Assembly: GCA_910579805.1 (NCBI GenBank)
Contig: CAJTWM010000004.1
Coordinates: 124,001-188,000, forward strand
Length of the DNA stretch: 64,000 nucleotides
Source of the DNA: an uncultured Lachnospiraceae bacterium
GTDB taxonomy: Bacteria; Bacillota; Clostridia; Lachnospirales; Lachnospiraceae
Reading direction: 5' to 3'
Part shown: piece by piece, positions 7,897 through 16,652 of the stretch
How the letters are laid out: each line of letters begins with the position of its first letter
How positions within the stretch are numbered: position 1 is the first letter of the stretch
Notes under the pieces: model-generated
Told to the model about the DNA's origin: nothing
Seen by the model: only the letters and a program-made list of their open reading frames with translations
Database searches by the model: none
Made by a program: the position numbers and the translations under genes

Positions 7897-9399
7897 ATGA
7901 ATTTAAGACCAGAAGAAATAAGTTCTGTCATTAAAGATCAGATCAAGAGATATGCGTCGGAATTGGAAGTGTCCGATGTAGGTACTGTTATTCAGGTAGC
8001 AGATGGTATCGCTCGTGTGCACGGACTTGAAAATGCGATGCAGGGAGAGCTTTTGGAGTTTCCCGGGGAAGTATACGGAATGGTACTTAACTTGGAAGAG
8101 GACAATGTCGGCGCAGTACTTCTCGGAAGTCACAAGAACATTAACGAAGGCGATATTGTAAAAACAACAGGCCGTGTAGTTGAAGTTCCGGTAGGCGATG
8201 CATTGCTTGGACGTGTTGTCAACGCTCTTGGTCAGCCGATCGACGGAAAAGGACCGGTTCAGACAGACAAATATCGTAAAATAGAAAGAGTAGCATCAGG
8301 CGTTATCACCAGAAAATCAGTAGATACGCCGCTCCAGACAGGTATCAAGGCGATTGATGCGATGGTACCCATCGGAAGGGGACAGCGTGAGCTTATTATC
8401 GGCGACAGACAGACCGGTAAGACGGCAATCGCGATAGATACGATCATCAACCAGAAAGGTCAGGGTGTGAAATGTATCTATGTGGCGATCGGCCAAAAGG
8501 CTTCTACGGTTGCCTCTATCGTAAAAACATTAGAAGAATATGGCGCGATGGCTTATACCACGATCGTAGCGTCTACAGCAAGCGAGCTTGCGCCGTTACA
8601 ATATATTGCACCGTATGCGGGATGTGCAATCGGAGAGGAATGGATGGACAGCGGACAGGATGTTTTGGTCGTATATGACGATTTAACGAAACATGCCGCT
8701 GCATACCGTACCCTGTCCTTGCTGTTAAAGAGGCCGCCAGGACGTGAGGCTTATCCGGGCGACGTTTTTTACCTGCATTCGCGACTGCTGGAAAGAGCGG
8801 CCCGCATGTCGGAAGATTACGGCGGAGGTTCCCTTACGGCGCTTCCGATCATTGAGACGCAGGCAGGTGACGTTTCGGCGTATATTCCGACCAATGTTAT
8901 TTCCATTACTGACGGGCAGATCTATTTGGAAACGGAAATGTTTAACTCCGGTTTCAGGCCGGCTGTTAACGCAGGTCTTTCCGTATCCCGTGTAGGCGGT
9001 TCTGCGCAGATCAAAGCTATGAAAAAGATCGCGGCTCCTATCCGTACAGAGCTGGCACAGTATAGAGAGCTTGCAGCGTTCGCACAGTTCGGTTCCGAAT
9101 TGGATGCGGATACAAAAGAGAAGCTTGCACAAGGCGAGCGTATCAAAGAGATATTAAAACAGCCGCAGTATAAACCGATGCCGGTACAATATCAGGTCAT
9201 CATTATTTTTGCAGCGACCAATAAATACTTATTAGATATCCCGGTAGAGGATATCACACGTTTTGAGACGGAATTCTTTGAATTTCTGGATACGAAATAT
9301 CCTGAAGTCCCGTCGAAGATCGCAAATGAAAAAGTGATTTCCGATGAGACCGAAGAGACGTTAAAGAAAGCGATCGAGGAATTTAAAAAGCAGTTCTAG
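7897..9399 (+). CDS. atpA: F0F1 ATP synthase subunit alpha
   Basis: The non-catalytic nucleotide-binding subunit of F1, 500 residues. The Walker A motif 'GDRQTGKTA' is at about 169-177, and 'SRVGGSAQ' (about 365-372) includes the arginine finger that completes the beta catalytic site. The N-terminal beta-barrel (about 25-95) and the C-terminal helical domain are complete. It follows the structured spacer and is preceded by AAAGGTG. Confidence 0.97.
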   Translation: MNLRPEEISSVIKDQIKRYASELEVSDVGTVIQVADGIARVHGLENAMQGELLEFPGEVYGMVLNLEEDNVGAVLLGSHKNINEGDIVKTTGRVVEVPVGDALLGRVVNALGQPIDGKGPVQTDKYRKIERVASGVITRKSVDTPLQTGIKAIDAMVPIGRGQRELIIGDRQTGKTAIAIDTIINQKGQGVKCIYVAIGQKASTVASIVKTLEEYGAMAYTTIVASTASELAPLQYIAPYAGCAIGEEWMDSGQDVLVVYDDLTKHAAAYRTLSLLLKRPPGREAYPGDVFYLHSRLLERAARMSEDYGGGSLTALPIIETQAGDVSAYIPTNVISITDGQIYLETEMFNSGFRPAVNAGLSVSRVGGSAQIKAMKKIAAPIRTELAQYRELAAFAQFGSELDADTKEKLAQGERIKEILKQPQYKPMPVQYQVIIIFAATNKYLLDIPVEDITRFETEFFEFLDTKYPEVPSKIANEKVISDETEETLKKAIEEFKKQF

Positions 9400-9454
9400 C
9401 AGAAAGTGAGCATATGGCGTAAGCCGTGTGCCGGAGAGGGAAAAAGGTGACAAT

Positions 9455-10315
9455 ATGGCGTCAATGCGTGACATAAAAAGGCGTAAGGGCAGTATTCAGA
9501 GTACCCAGCAGATTACGAAAGCCATGAAACTTGTTTCTACTGTTAAGCTGCAGAGAGCAAAAGGACGTGCTGAAAAATCAAAATCCTATTTTGAGTGTAT
9601 GTATGAAACGGTAACGTCCATGCTTGCAAAAACAGGCAGTGTGAACCACAGATATTTAAAAGCAGGCAATTCTCCGAAAAAGGCGATGATACTGATCACA
9701 TCCAACAGAGGGCTGGCGGGCGGATATAACTCCAATGTGATCAAACTGGTCACGCAGGGAGAACTGAAAAAAGACGAACTTTTCATTTATGCCATAGGCG
9801 GTAAAGGGCGGGATACCCTGAAACGTTACGGTTATGAAATAAAAGCGGATTATTCCGATTGTATTGAAGAACCGCTCTATATCGATGCGATGAATATCTG
9901 TAAAGATTTACTGGAGGCTTTTGAAAGCGGTGAGATTGGCGAGATCTATCTTGCTTATACATCGTTTAAAAATACGGTAAGCCATGAACCGAAGATGTTA
10001 AAGCTGCTCCCGGTAGAGATCGAAGAGGAAAAGACCGACGGGGAGAAGACCGGTCAGGCGCTTATGAACTTCGAACCGGAGGACGATCAGGCGCTTGATA
10101 TGATCATACCTAAGTATGTAACGAGCTTGGTATTCGGTGCGATGGTAGAATCGGCAGCCAGTGAAAACGGCGCCAGAATGCAGGCAATGGATTCGGCTAC
10201 AAGCAATGCTGAAGAAATGATCGACGATCTGACTCTTATGTATAACAGAGCGCGTCAGGGCTCTATCACACAAGAGTTGACCGAAATTATAGCAGGCGCC
10301 AACGCTATTTCGTAG
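9455..10315 (+). CDS. atpG: F0F1 ATP synthase subunit gamma
   Basis: The central rotor shaft of F1, 286 residues. The conserved N-terminal helix 'MRDIKRRKGSIQSTQQITKA' and the C-terminal 'NRARQGSITQELTEIIAGA' are visible. The ATG at 9455 follows AAAAAGGTGA; an in-frame ATG at 9428 would add nine residues without a good ribosome site. It sits between atpA and atpD in the standard order. Confidence 0.95.
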   Translation: MASMRDIKRRKGSIQSTQQITKAMKLVSTVKLQRAKGRAEKSKSYFECMYETVTSMLAKTGSVNHRYLKAGNSPKKAMILITSNRGLAGGYNSNVIKLVTQGELKKDELFIYAIGGKGRDTLKRYGYEIKADYSDCIEEPLYIDAMNICKDLLEAFESGEIGEIYLAYTSFKNTVSHEPKMLKLLPVEIEEEKTDGEKTGQALMNFEPEDDQALDMIIPKYVTSLVFGAMVESAASENGARMQAMDSATSNAEEMIDDLTLMYNRARQGSITQELTEIIAGANAIS

Positions 10316-10358
10316 CGGCGGCATCCTGCATAAAAACTAAGAGTGAAAGGAAAGAAAG

Positions 10359-11750
10359 ATGGCAGAGTTAAATAAAGGTAAAATCACTCAGATCATCGGT
10401 GCGGTACTTGACATTAAGTTCAGTGAAGGCAAACTTCCTGAAATCAATGAAGCTATTAAGATTGCAACAAAAGAGGCGGGAGATCTGATAGTGGAAGTAT
10501 CACAACATCTGGGAGACGACACGGTAAGATGTATTGCCATGGGTTCTACCGACGGATTGGTAAGGGGAATGGAGGCCGTTGCAACGGGCGCGCCGATTTC
10601 CGTTCCGGTAGGTGAAAATACGTTGGGACGTATCTTCAACGTATTGGGGCAGCCCATCGATAATAAACCGGCGCCAGAGGGCGTAGGCTATGAGCCGATC
10701 CACAGACCGGCGCCGGAATTTAAAGAACAGTCGACACAGACAGAGCTTCTTGAAACGGGTATCAAGGTCGTTGACCTTCTTTGTCCGTATCAGAAAGGCG
10801 GTAAGATCGGTCTGTTCGGCGGCGCCGGCGTAGGTAAAACGGTATTGATTCAGGAACTGATCCGTAACATTGCTACGGAGCATGGCGGATATTCCGTATT
10901 TACCGGTGTTGGAGAGAGAACAAGGGAAGGAAACGACTTGTATCATGAAATGATGGAATCCGGCGTTATCGATAAGACGACGATGGTATTTGGTCAGATG
11001 AACGAGCCGCCCGGAGCAAGAATGAGAGTAGGTCTGACAGGACTTACCATGGCGGAGTATTTCCGTGATAAAGGCGGTAAGGACGTGCTTTTGTTCATTG
11101 ACAATATTTTCCGTTTCACGCAGGCAGGTTCCGAGGTGTCCGCACTGCTGGGACGTATGCCTTCCGCCGTAGGCTACCAGCCTACGCTGCAGACGGAGAT
11201 GGGCGCTCTGCAGGAGCGTATTACATCTACGAAAGACGGTTCCATCACATCCGTACAGGCGGTGTATGTACCGGCCGACGACTTGACAGACCCGGCTCCG
11301 GCTACGACCTTCGCCCATTTGGATGCGACAACGGTACTTTCCCGTTCCATCGTGGAATTGGGTATTTATCCTGCGGTAGATCCGCTTGAGTCTACTTCGA
11401 GAATTCTGGATCCCAGAATCCTTGGTGAAGACCATTATAATACGGCTCGCGGCGTGCAGGAGATTTTACAAAAATATAAAGAGCTTCAGGATATTATCGC
11501 TATTCTCGGTATGGACGAACTTTCCGAAGACGATAAGCTGGTAGTTGCCAGAGCGAGAAGGATACAGAGATTCCTTTCACAGCCGTTCTTCGTTGCAACC
11601 CAGTTTACCGGCTATGAAGGTAAATATGTACCGATCAGCGAGACGATCAGAGGCTTTAAAGAAATTCTCGAAGGTAAGCATGATAATGTTCCTGAAAGTT
11701 ATTTCTTAAATGCAGGAAGCATCGACGACGTACTTGCCCGTATGAAGTAA
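10359..11750 (+). CDS. atpD: F0F1 ATP synthase subunit beta
   Basis: The catalytic F1 subunit, 463 residues. Walker A 'GGAGVGKTV' lies near residues 154-162, the catalytic Glu in 'GVGERTREGNDLY', Walker B in 'VLLFIDNIFRFTQ', and the DELSEED-type segment appears as 'GMDELSEDDK'. All domains are complete and no disruption is seen. GAAAGGAAAG precedes the start, 43 bases after atpG. Confidence 0.98.
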   Translation: MAELNKGKITQIIGAVLDIKFSEGKLPEINEAIKIATKEAGDLIVEVSQHLGDDTVRCIAMGSTDGLVRGMEAVATGAPISVPVGENTLGRIFNVLGQPIDNKPAPEGVGYEPIHRPAPEFKEQSTQTELLETGIKVVDLLCPYQKGGKIGLFGGAGVGKTVLIQELIRNIATEHGGYSVFTGVGERTREGNDLYHEMMESGVIDKTTMVFGQMNEPPGARMRVGLTGLTMAEYFRDKGGKDVLLFIDNIFRFTQAGSEVSALLGRMPSAVGYQPTLQTEMGALQERITSTKDGSITSVQAVYVPADDLTDPAPATTFAHLDATTVLSRSIVELGIYPAVDPLESTSRILDPRILGEDHYNTARGVQEILQKYKELQDIIAILGMDELSEDDKLVVARARRIQRFLSQPFFVATQFTGYEGKYVPISETIRGFKEILEGKHDNVPESYFLNAGSIDDVLARMK

Positions 11751-11761
11751 GGGGTGAGCGG

Positions 11762-12166
11762 ATGGCAGATGACAGAAACTTTTTATTAAAAATAATTACG
11801 CCTGACAGAGTGTTTTTTGAGGAAGAAGCGTCCATGGTAGAATTTAATACCACGGAAGGAGAGATTGGCATATACAAAAACCACGTTCCCATGACGGTCA
11901 TTATCAAACCGGGCATTCTGACGATTACACAGGAAGGCGGCGTAAGAGAAGCGGCGCTTCATTCGGGCTTTGTGGAGATCCTTCAGGACAGGGTAACGAT
12001 TCTTGCAGAGATCATAGAATGGCCGGAAGAGATTGATGAAGCAAGAGCGGAAGCGGCAAGAACAAGGGCGGAAGAAAGGCTGAAGAGCAAAACCCCCGAG
12101 ACCGATGTGGCAAGGGCGGAGACAGCGTTGCTTAGAGCGATCGCCCGTATTCAGGTATTGAAATAA
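11762..12166 (+). CDS. atpC: F0F1 ATP synthase subunit epsilon
   Basis: The inhibitory, rotor-linked subunit at the base of gamma, 134 residues. The N-terminal beta-sandwich includes 'ITPDRVFFEEEASMVEFNT' and 'GEIGIYKNHVPM'; the C-terminal helical hairpin is Ala/Glu/Arg-rich ('EARAEAARTRAEERL'). It starts 11 bases after atpD and closes the operon, followed by a clear terminator. Confidence 0.95.
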   Translation: MADDRNFLLKIITPDRVFFEEEASMVEFNTTEGEIGIYKNHVPMTVIIKPGILTITQEGGVREAALHSGFVEILQDRVTILAEIIEWPEEIDEARAEAARTRAEERLKSKTPETDVARAETALLRAIARIQVLK

Positions 12167-12174
12167 AACGGATG

Positions 12175-12210
12175 AAACCGGATACTTTATAAAAGGTGTC
12201 CGGTTTTGTA
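12175..12210 (+). terminator. Intrinsic terminator of the ATP synthase operon
   Basis: AAACCGGATAC (12175-12185) pairs with GTGTCCGGTTT (12196-12206) and is followed by TTGTATT. Eleven base pairs, one of them G-T. Confidence 0.85.
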
Positions 12211-12219
12211 TTATACGCA

Positions 12220-12291
12220 GCCCCATGCAGGGGAAATATGCCGCCAAGGCCATGCATGGGGCGCGGCGGGTAGGGGAAAGGCTTTTTCCCT
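12220..12291. other. Two further hairpins downstream of the atp terminator
   Basis: GCCCCATGCA (12220-12229) pairs perfectly with TGCATGGGGC (12253-12262). A second, GGGGAAA followed by TTTTTCCC, lies at about 12273-12290. Neither has a T-tract. They fill the 200-base gap before the next gene and could be a small RNA or a decayed repeat; no function is recognised. Confidence 0.4.
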
Positions 12292-12367
12292 GTCTGATTG
12301 GTGAAACTTTTGAAATGAGAACTGCATATGATAATCATAAAAGAACAGAGAGGGAGTAAACGAAGAG

Positions 12368-12751
12368 ATGAATAATCATAGGATTCTTCCTTTTTATATG
12401 ACATATCCGATGCCTTTGTTTTATCAGGAGGAAGACAGTGTGCAGAGGGATCTGGAATATCTACAGCAGATGTATCCGACAGAAGCGAAAAAATATCAGA
12501 AAAGGGTTGCCTCTATTTTGGATAAGATCGATTATGAAGGCAGTATGATATACGACGAGTATCCTGATAAGATGCGGTTGTATCAGTTGGCGGGCGATAT
12601 TTTGAACCAGATGAAAAGAGAAGAGGAAAAAGAAGAGGAAAAAGAAGACCCGGAAAAATGGAACAGGGTAGGGGATATGATCCAAATTCTGCTTTTTTAT
12701 GAGATTTATAAGAGAAGACACACAAATCATAGAGGGATTTTGAAATTTTAG
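12368..12751 (+). CDS. Conserved hypothetical protein
   Basis: A 127-residue soluble protein with a Tyr/Met-rich start ('LPFYMTYPMPLFYQEED'), a helical middle and a Glu/Lys run 'KREEEKEEEKEDPEKW' (about 83-98). I know of no function; similar short proteins occur in Lachnospiraceae genomes. A GGGAG lies 11 bases upstream of the ATG. Low-complexity charge in the C-terminal half suggests helix or partial disorder. It precedes the methyltransferase gene by 115 bases. Confidence 0.6.
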   Translation: MNNHRILPFYMTYPMPLFYQEEDSVQRDLEYLQQMYPTEAKKYQKRVASILDKIDYEGSMIYDEYPDKMRLYQLAGDILNQMKREEEKEEEKEDPEKWNRVGDMIQILLFYEIYKRRHTNHRGILKF

Positions 12752-12866
12752 TTGAGGTTTTTCCCAAATATAAGTACAATATAGTCATGGTGTAATAATG
12801 CTATGGCTATATTTTGCTACGACCAAAATGGTCTGGAAACGGATTGGATGGAAGATAAGGATTTTT

Positions 12867-14060
12867 ATGGAACGGCTTAAAAATTTGTTGTATGACGGAA
12901 TAAACGAAAATTTATATCAGATCATTCTAAGTAATCCCCAAAACAGGGAAAGGGCGGAAAAGATAAAGATCAGGCCGGTTATGGTGAAGGACAAGTTATT
13001 GTTTCAGGAAACCATATATGCGGGGACAAAAGTGTTTCATGAGAATTTTTCAAAGGAAGATCTGATAACCAGACTGCTTGAAAATTTCCGATATCATTTT
13101 AAACAGGGAGAGCTGGAAAATAAAGAATTAAAGGGAACGGTGCTTGTCAGTAAAAAGGGAACGGTCACGGTAAAAGTAAAGAAAAATACAATGTCAGGCA
13201 AGGAGATAGATCTTTCCCATAACAGGGCGAAAAACTATATTCTTGAAGAGGGAAAACCGGCGCCTTTTTTAGTTGAACTCGGCGTTCAGAATAAAGACGG
13301 GAAGGTCGTAAAAGCAAAGTACGATAAATTTAAACAGATTAACCGGTATTTGGAATTTATCAGGGATATTTTGCCTATACTTCCAAAAGACAGGACTGTT
13401 AACATTATAGATTTTGGCTGCGGTAAATCTTATCTGACTTTTGCTATGTATTATTATTTAAAAATACTGAATCAATATGACATTCGTGTCATTGGACTGG
13501 ATCTGAAGGAGGATGTGATATTAAAATGCAATGCGCTGGCAGAAAAGCTCGGCTATGACGGCGCTTTGAAATTTATTCGCGGGGATATCGCCGCCTTTGA
13601 GGGAGACTGCCGGCCGGATATGGTGGTTACCCTTCACGCCTGCGATACGGCGACGGACCATGCTTTGGAAAAAGCGGTGAAGTGGGGGGCAAAGGTCATT
13701 TTGTCAGTACCCTGCTGTCAGCATGAGATCAATAAACAGATCGACTGTCAGGAATTGGAACCGATTTTAAAATACGGCATACTGAAAGAGCGTATCTCTG
13801 CCTTGATTACGGACGGGATCCGGGCAAATCTGTTAGAACGGATGGGATACGATACGCAGATTCTGGAGTTTATAGATATGGAACATACGCCCAAGAATCT
13901 TTTGATCCGGGCAGTGAAACAAGAAAAAGGAGTTTCGCATAAAGGGACGCAGGAAGACGGGAACCGGGGACAGAGCGATTCCATAGGGGGGCTTTTGGAG
14001 TTTCTGCATACGGAACAGACATTAAATAAATTATTATCGGATAAAAACGGTACGGAATGA
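12867..14060 (+). CDS. Class I SAM-dependent methyltransferase (Methyltransf_32-like)
   Basis: The 397-residue protein has a Rossmann methyltransferase domain in its second half. Motif I 'IIDFGCGKSYLTFAMYYY' (about residues 181-198) binds SAM, followed by 'GLDLKEDVI' and 'VTLHACDTATDHAL'. A 'SVPCCQHE' motif downstream is characteristic of a group related to GSTCD-like methyltransferases, whose substrate is not established. The N-terminal half has no recognised domain. I chose the ATG at 12867, where the protein begins 'MERLKNLLYDG'; the longer frame from 12798 lacks resemblance. Its stop lies 23 bases before the next chosen start. Confidence 0.75.
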   Translation: MERLKNLLYDGINENLYQIILSNPQNRERAEKIKIRPVMVKDKLLFQETIYAGTKVFHENFSKEDLITRLLENFRYHFKQGELENKELKGTVLVSKKGTVTVKVKKNTMSGKEIDLSHNRAKNYILEEGKPAPFLVELGVQNKDGKVVKAKYDKFKQINRYLEFIRDILPILPKDRTVNIIDFGCGKSYLTFAMYYYLKILNQYDIRVIGLDLKEDVILKCNALAEKLGYDGALKFIRGDIAAFEGDCRPDMVVTLHACDTATDHALEKAVKWGAKVILSVPCCQHEINKQIDCQELEPILKYGILKERISALITDGIRANLLERMGYDTQILEFIDMEHTPKNLLIRAVKQEKGVSHKGTQEDGNRGQSDSIGGLLEFLHTEQTLNKLLSDKNGTE

Positions 14061-14083
14061 TAAGCGCAAGGATGGGAGAAAAG

Positions 14084-16609
14084 ATGAAGAGATCATTGAT
14101 AAAAACAGCGGTTTTTATACTTACTTTTGTTCTTTCCCTGTTTATCATAAGCGGGATCATGAATCAGGGAAATACGGATATGACAACGGAGATGAGTCAG
14201 GCGTCTTTCCCGCTGATTTACATGAATATAGACAGCGAACGGGTTAACTGCCTGCACGGTTATGCTCAGGAAATGGAAGGGAGCTATTTAAGAGATAGCA
14301 TTACGGTCATTCCACAGGGGAGAACGGTGCAGTTTGAAATAGATAAGTTTCATACGGATATTCAGGATATTTCTTATGAACTTAGAAGCGTAGACGGTGA
14401 AAGACTGGTTGAAAACGGTGAGATCGTCAATAAGGAGGAGGGAAAAGAGAGCATTTCCGGCTCTGTGACGCTGAAAGACCTGATAGAAGCGAAGACAGAG
14501 TATAATCTGATTTTTTTGCTTAAGACCGAGACAAACGAAATACGGTATTATACAAGGATCATTTTGGCGGAAGATTATGCAGTGAAGGAAAAAATAGCCT
14601 TTGTGAATGATTTTCATAAAAGGACTTTTGATAAAGAAGCGGCAAAAGATCTGACAAAATATTTGGAATCCAATGCTGAGGGAGATAATACGACTTATGC
14701 AAAGGTAGATATCCATTCCAGCTTTCATCAGATCACATGGGGGGAATTACAGGTTGAAAAAGTAACGGAGCCTGTAATAGATATCAAAGAGATCGCGGAA
14801 CAGACCGGATCTTTTCAAATGAACTATATTGTGTCCATAGCGGAAGGGAAAGGGAAGAATTATTATCATATTGAAGAATATTATCGGGTCCGCTATACGC
14901 CGGACCGGATCTATCTGCTTGACTTTGAGAGAAAGATGGGGCAGATCTTAGACGAAGGGGCCGATATTTATGCGGCAAACAAAATTTCACTTGGCATTAC
15001 GGAGGAAGATGTGCAGCTTGTAGAAAGCGACGGCGGAAATATTTTTGCATTTGTAAACGCTAACCGTTTGTACAGTTATAATGTAACCGATAATAAACTG
15101 GCGGTCGTCTATGGATTTTATGATAAAAAAAATGCGGATGCAAGAACAATGTATGACGGTCATGACATCCGGATACTTGAAGTAGACGAGACGGGAGACG
15201 TTCATTTTATGGTTTACGGTTATATGAACAGAGGAAGGCATGAAGGCAGCGTAGGGCTTCAGATCTGTGATTATAACAGCCAGACGAATACGGTGGAAGA
15301 AGCAATTTATATTCCTTATAAGAAATCTTATCAGGTGCTTCGGTCCGATGTGGAGCAGCTTTCTTATATCAGCAAAAGCAATCTGTTTTATGTGATGCTT
15401 GACCGGACGATCTATGCAGTGGATCTGACAGGAAAGACTTATGAAGTACTTGCCTCTCATTTATATGACGGAAACTATCAAATTTCGGAAAGCAACGCGA
15501 TGATCGTATGGCAGGAGGGAGAAGACAGGTATGCGGATACGACGCTGATACTCATGAATCTGAACTCTAAGAAAAGAACCGAGATCAAGGCGGGCGCCGG
15601 AGAGGTGATCGCACCGCTTGGATTTATGGGGGAAGATCTGATATACGGGCTGGCGAAAAGTACGGATATTGTAAGAGATGAGACAGGAAGAGTAACCTTT
15701 CCTATGTATAAAGTAATCATTCAGGACGAACTTGGCAGGGTGCTGCATACTTACCATCAGGATGGCGAATATGTGACGGGCAGCAAGATCGAGGACAATC
15801 AGATCACCCTTTCCAGAGTGAGTAAGAAGGAAAACGGAGAGTATCAGGAGATAGAGGACGATCAGATCATGAGCACCGAGCTGGCTCAGGTAGGCAATAA
15901 TTATGTAGAAACCGTGATAACGGAAAGTTATGAGAAGATCGTACAGATAGCGGTAAAAAGTAATATTGACAGTAAATCGCTTCAGATTTTGACGCCGAGA
16001 GAAGTATTATTTGAGGGCGGAAGAGAACTGACGATAGACGGGGAGCAGGAAGAGAGAGAATTTTATTATGTATATGGAAAAGAAGGAATCGCAGGCATAT
16101 ATATGAATCCGGGGAGCGCGGTGAATCTGGCATATTCCATATCAGGCGTGGTAGTAAACGATAAGGGCGGATATGTATGGCAGAAAGGAAACCGCAGCAT
16201 CAAAAATCAGATCATGGCGATTACCGGAACAGAGATCACGGAAGAGAAAAACAGTATGGCGGTATGTCTGGATACGATCTTAAAGTTGGAAGGCATTATG
16301 AGAAATACGGAATATCAGTTGAATAAAGGGGAAACGGTCATCGGGATTCTGGAGGAAAATCTTGTACAGGCGCAAATCCTTGATCTGACAGGCTGCAGTC
16401 TGGACGCGATCCTGTATTATGTGAACAAAGATATTCCCGTATTGGCTACTTTAAACGACGGAAACGCAGTGCTGGTGATTGGATTTAATGAGCTGAATAT
16501 AGTAGTAATGGATCCGCTTACGGGAACGGTATATAAAAAGGGAATGAACGATTCTAAAGCATGGTTTGAGGAGAACGGGAATTGTTTTATAACATATGTT
16601 ATGAAATAA
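14084..16609 (+). CDS. Membrane-anchored protein with degenerate C39-like peptidase domain
   Basis: The 842-residue protein has one N-terminal membrane anchor (about residues 5-28), then a long extracytoplasmic region. The middle (about 290-640) contains repeated beta-strand blocks reminiscent of a propeller. The last 140 residues resemble the papain-like C39 fold: 'MAVCLDTILKLEG' (Cys about 728), 'DGNAVLVIGFN' and 'VMDPLTGTVYKKGM'. In active C39 proteins the second motif is G-H-A-V. Here His is replaced by Asn, so proteolysis is unlikely. The ATG at 14084 is preceded by GGGAG. It is followed after 43 bases by a c-di-GMP phosphodiesterase gene, suggesting a sensing role; that is inference. 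Confidence 0.6.
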   Translation: MKRSLIKTAVFILTFVLSLFIISGIMNQGNTDMTTEMSQASFPLIYMNIDSERVNCLHGYAQEMEGSYLRDSITVIPQGRTVQFEIDKFHTDIQDISYELRSVDGERLVENGEIVNKEEGKESISGSVTLKDLIEAKTEYNLIFLLKTETNEIRYYTRIILAEDYAVKEKIAFVNDFHKRTFDKEAAKDLTKYLESNAEGDNTTYAKVDIHSSFHQITWGELQVEKVTEPVIDIKEIAEQTGSFQMNYIVSIAEGKGKNYYHIEEYYRVRYTPDRIYLLDFERKMGQILDEGADIYAANKISLGITEEDVQLVESDGGNIFAFVNANRLYSYNVTDNKLAVVYGFYDKKNADARTMYDGHDIRILEVDETGDVHFMVYGYMNRGRHEGSVGLQICDYNSQTNTVEEAIYIPYKKSYQVLRSDVEQLSYISKSNLFYVMLDRTIYAVDLTGKTYEVLASHLYDGNYQISESNAMIVWQEGEDRYADTTLILMNLNSKKRTEIKAGAGEVIAPLGFMGEDLIYGLAKSTDIVRDETGRVTFPMYKVIIQDELGRVLHTYHQDGEYVTGSKIEDNQITLSRVSKKENGEYQEIEDDQIMSTELAQVGNNYVETVITESYEKIVQIAVKSNIDSKSLQILTPREVLFEGGRELTIDGEQEEREFYYVYGKEGIAGIYMNPGSAVNLAYSISGVVVNDKGGYVWQKGNRSIKNQIMAITGTEITEEKNSMAVCLDTILKLEGIMRNTEYQLNKGETVIGILEENLVQAQILDLTGCSLDAILYYVNKDIPVLATLNDGNAVLVIGFNELNIVVMDPLTGTVYKKGMNDSKAWFEENGNCFITYVMK

Positions 16610-16652
16610 CCTATGTTATAAAAAGGGGAAAACGGAGGATGAGGAATATATC

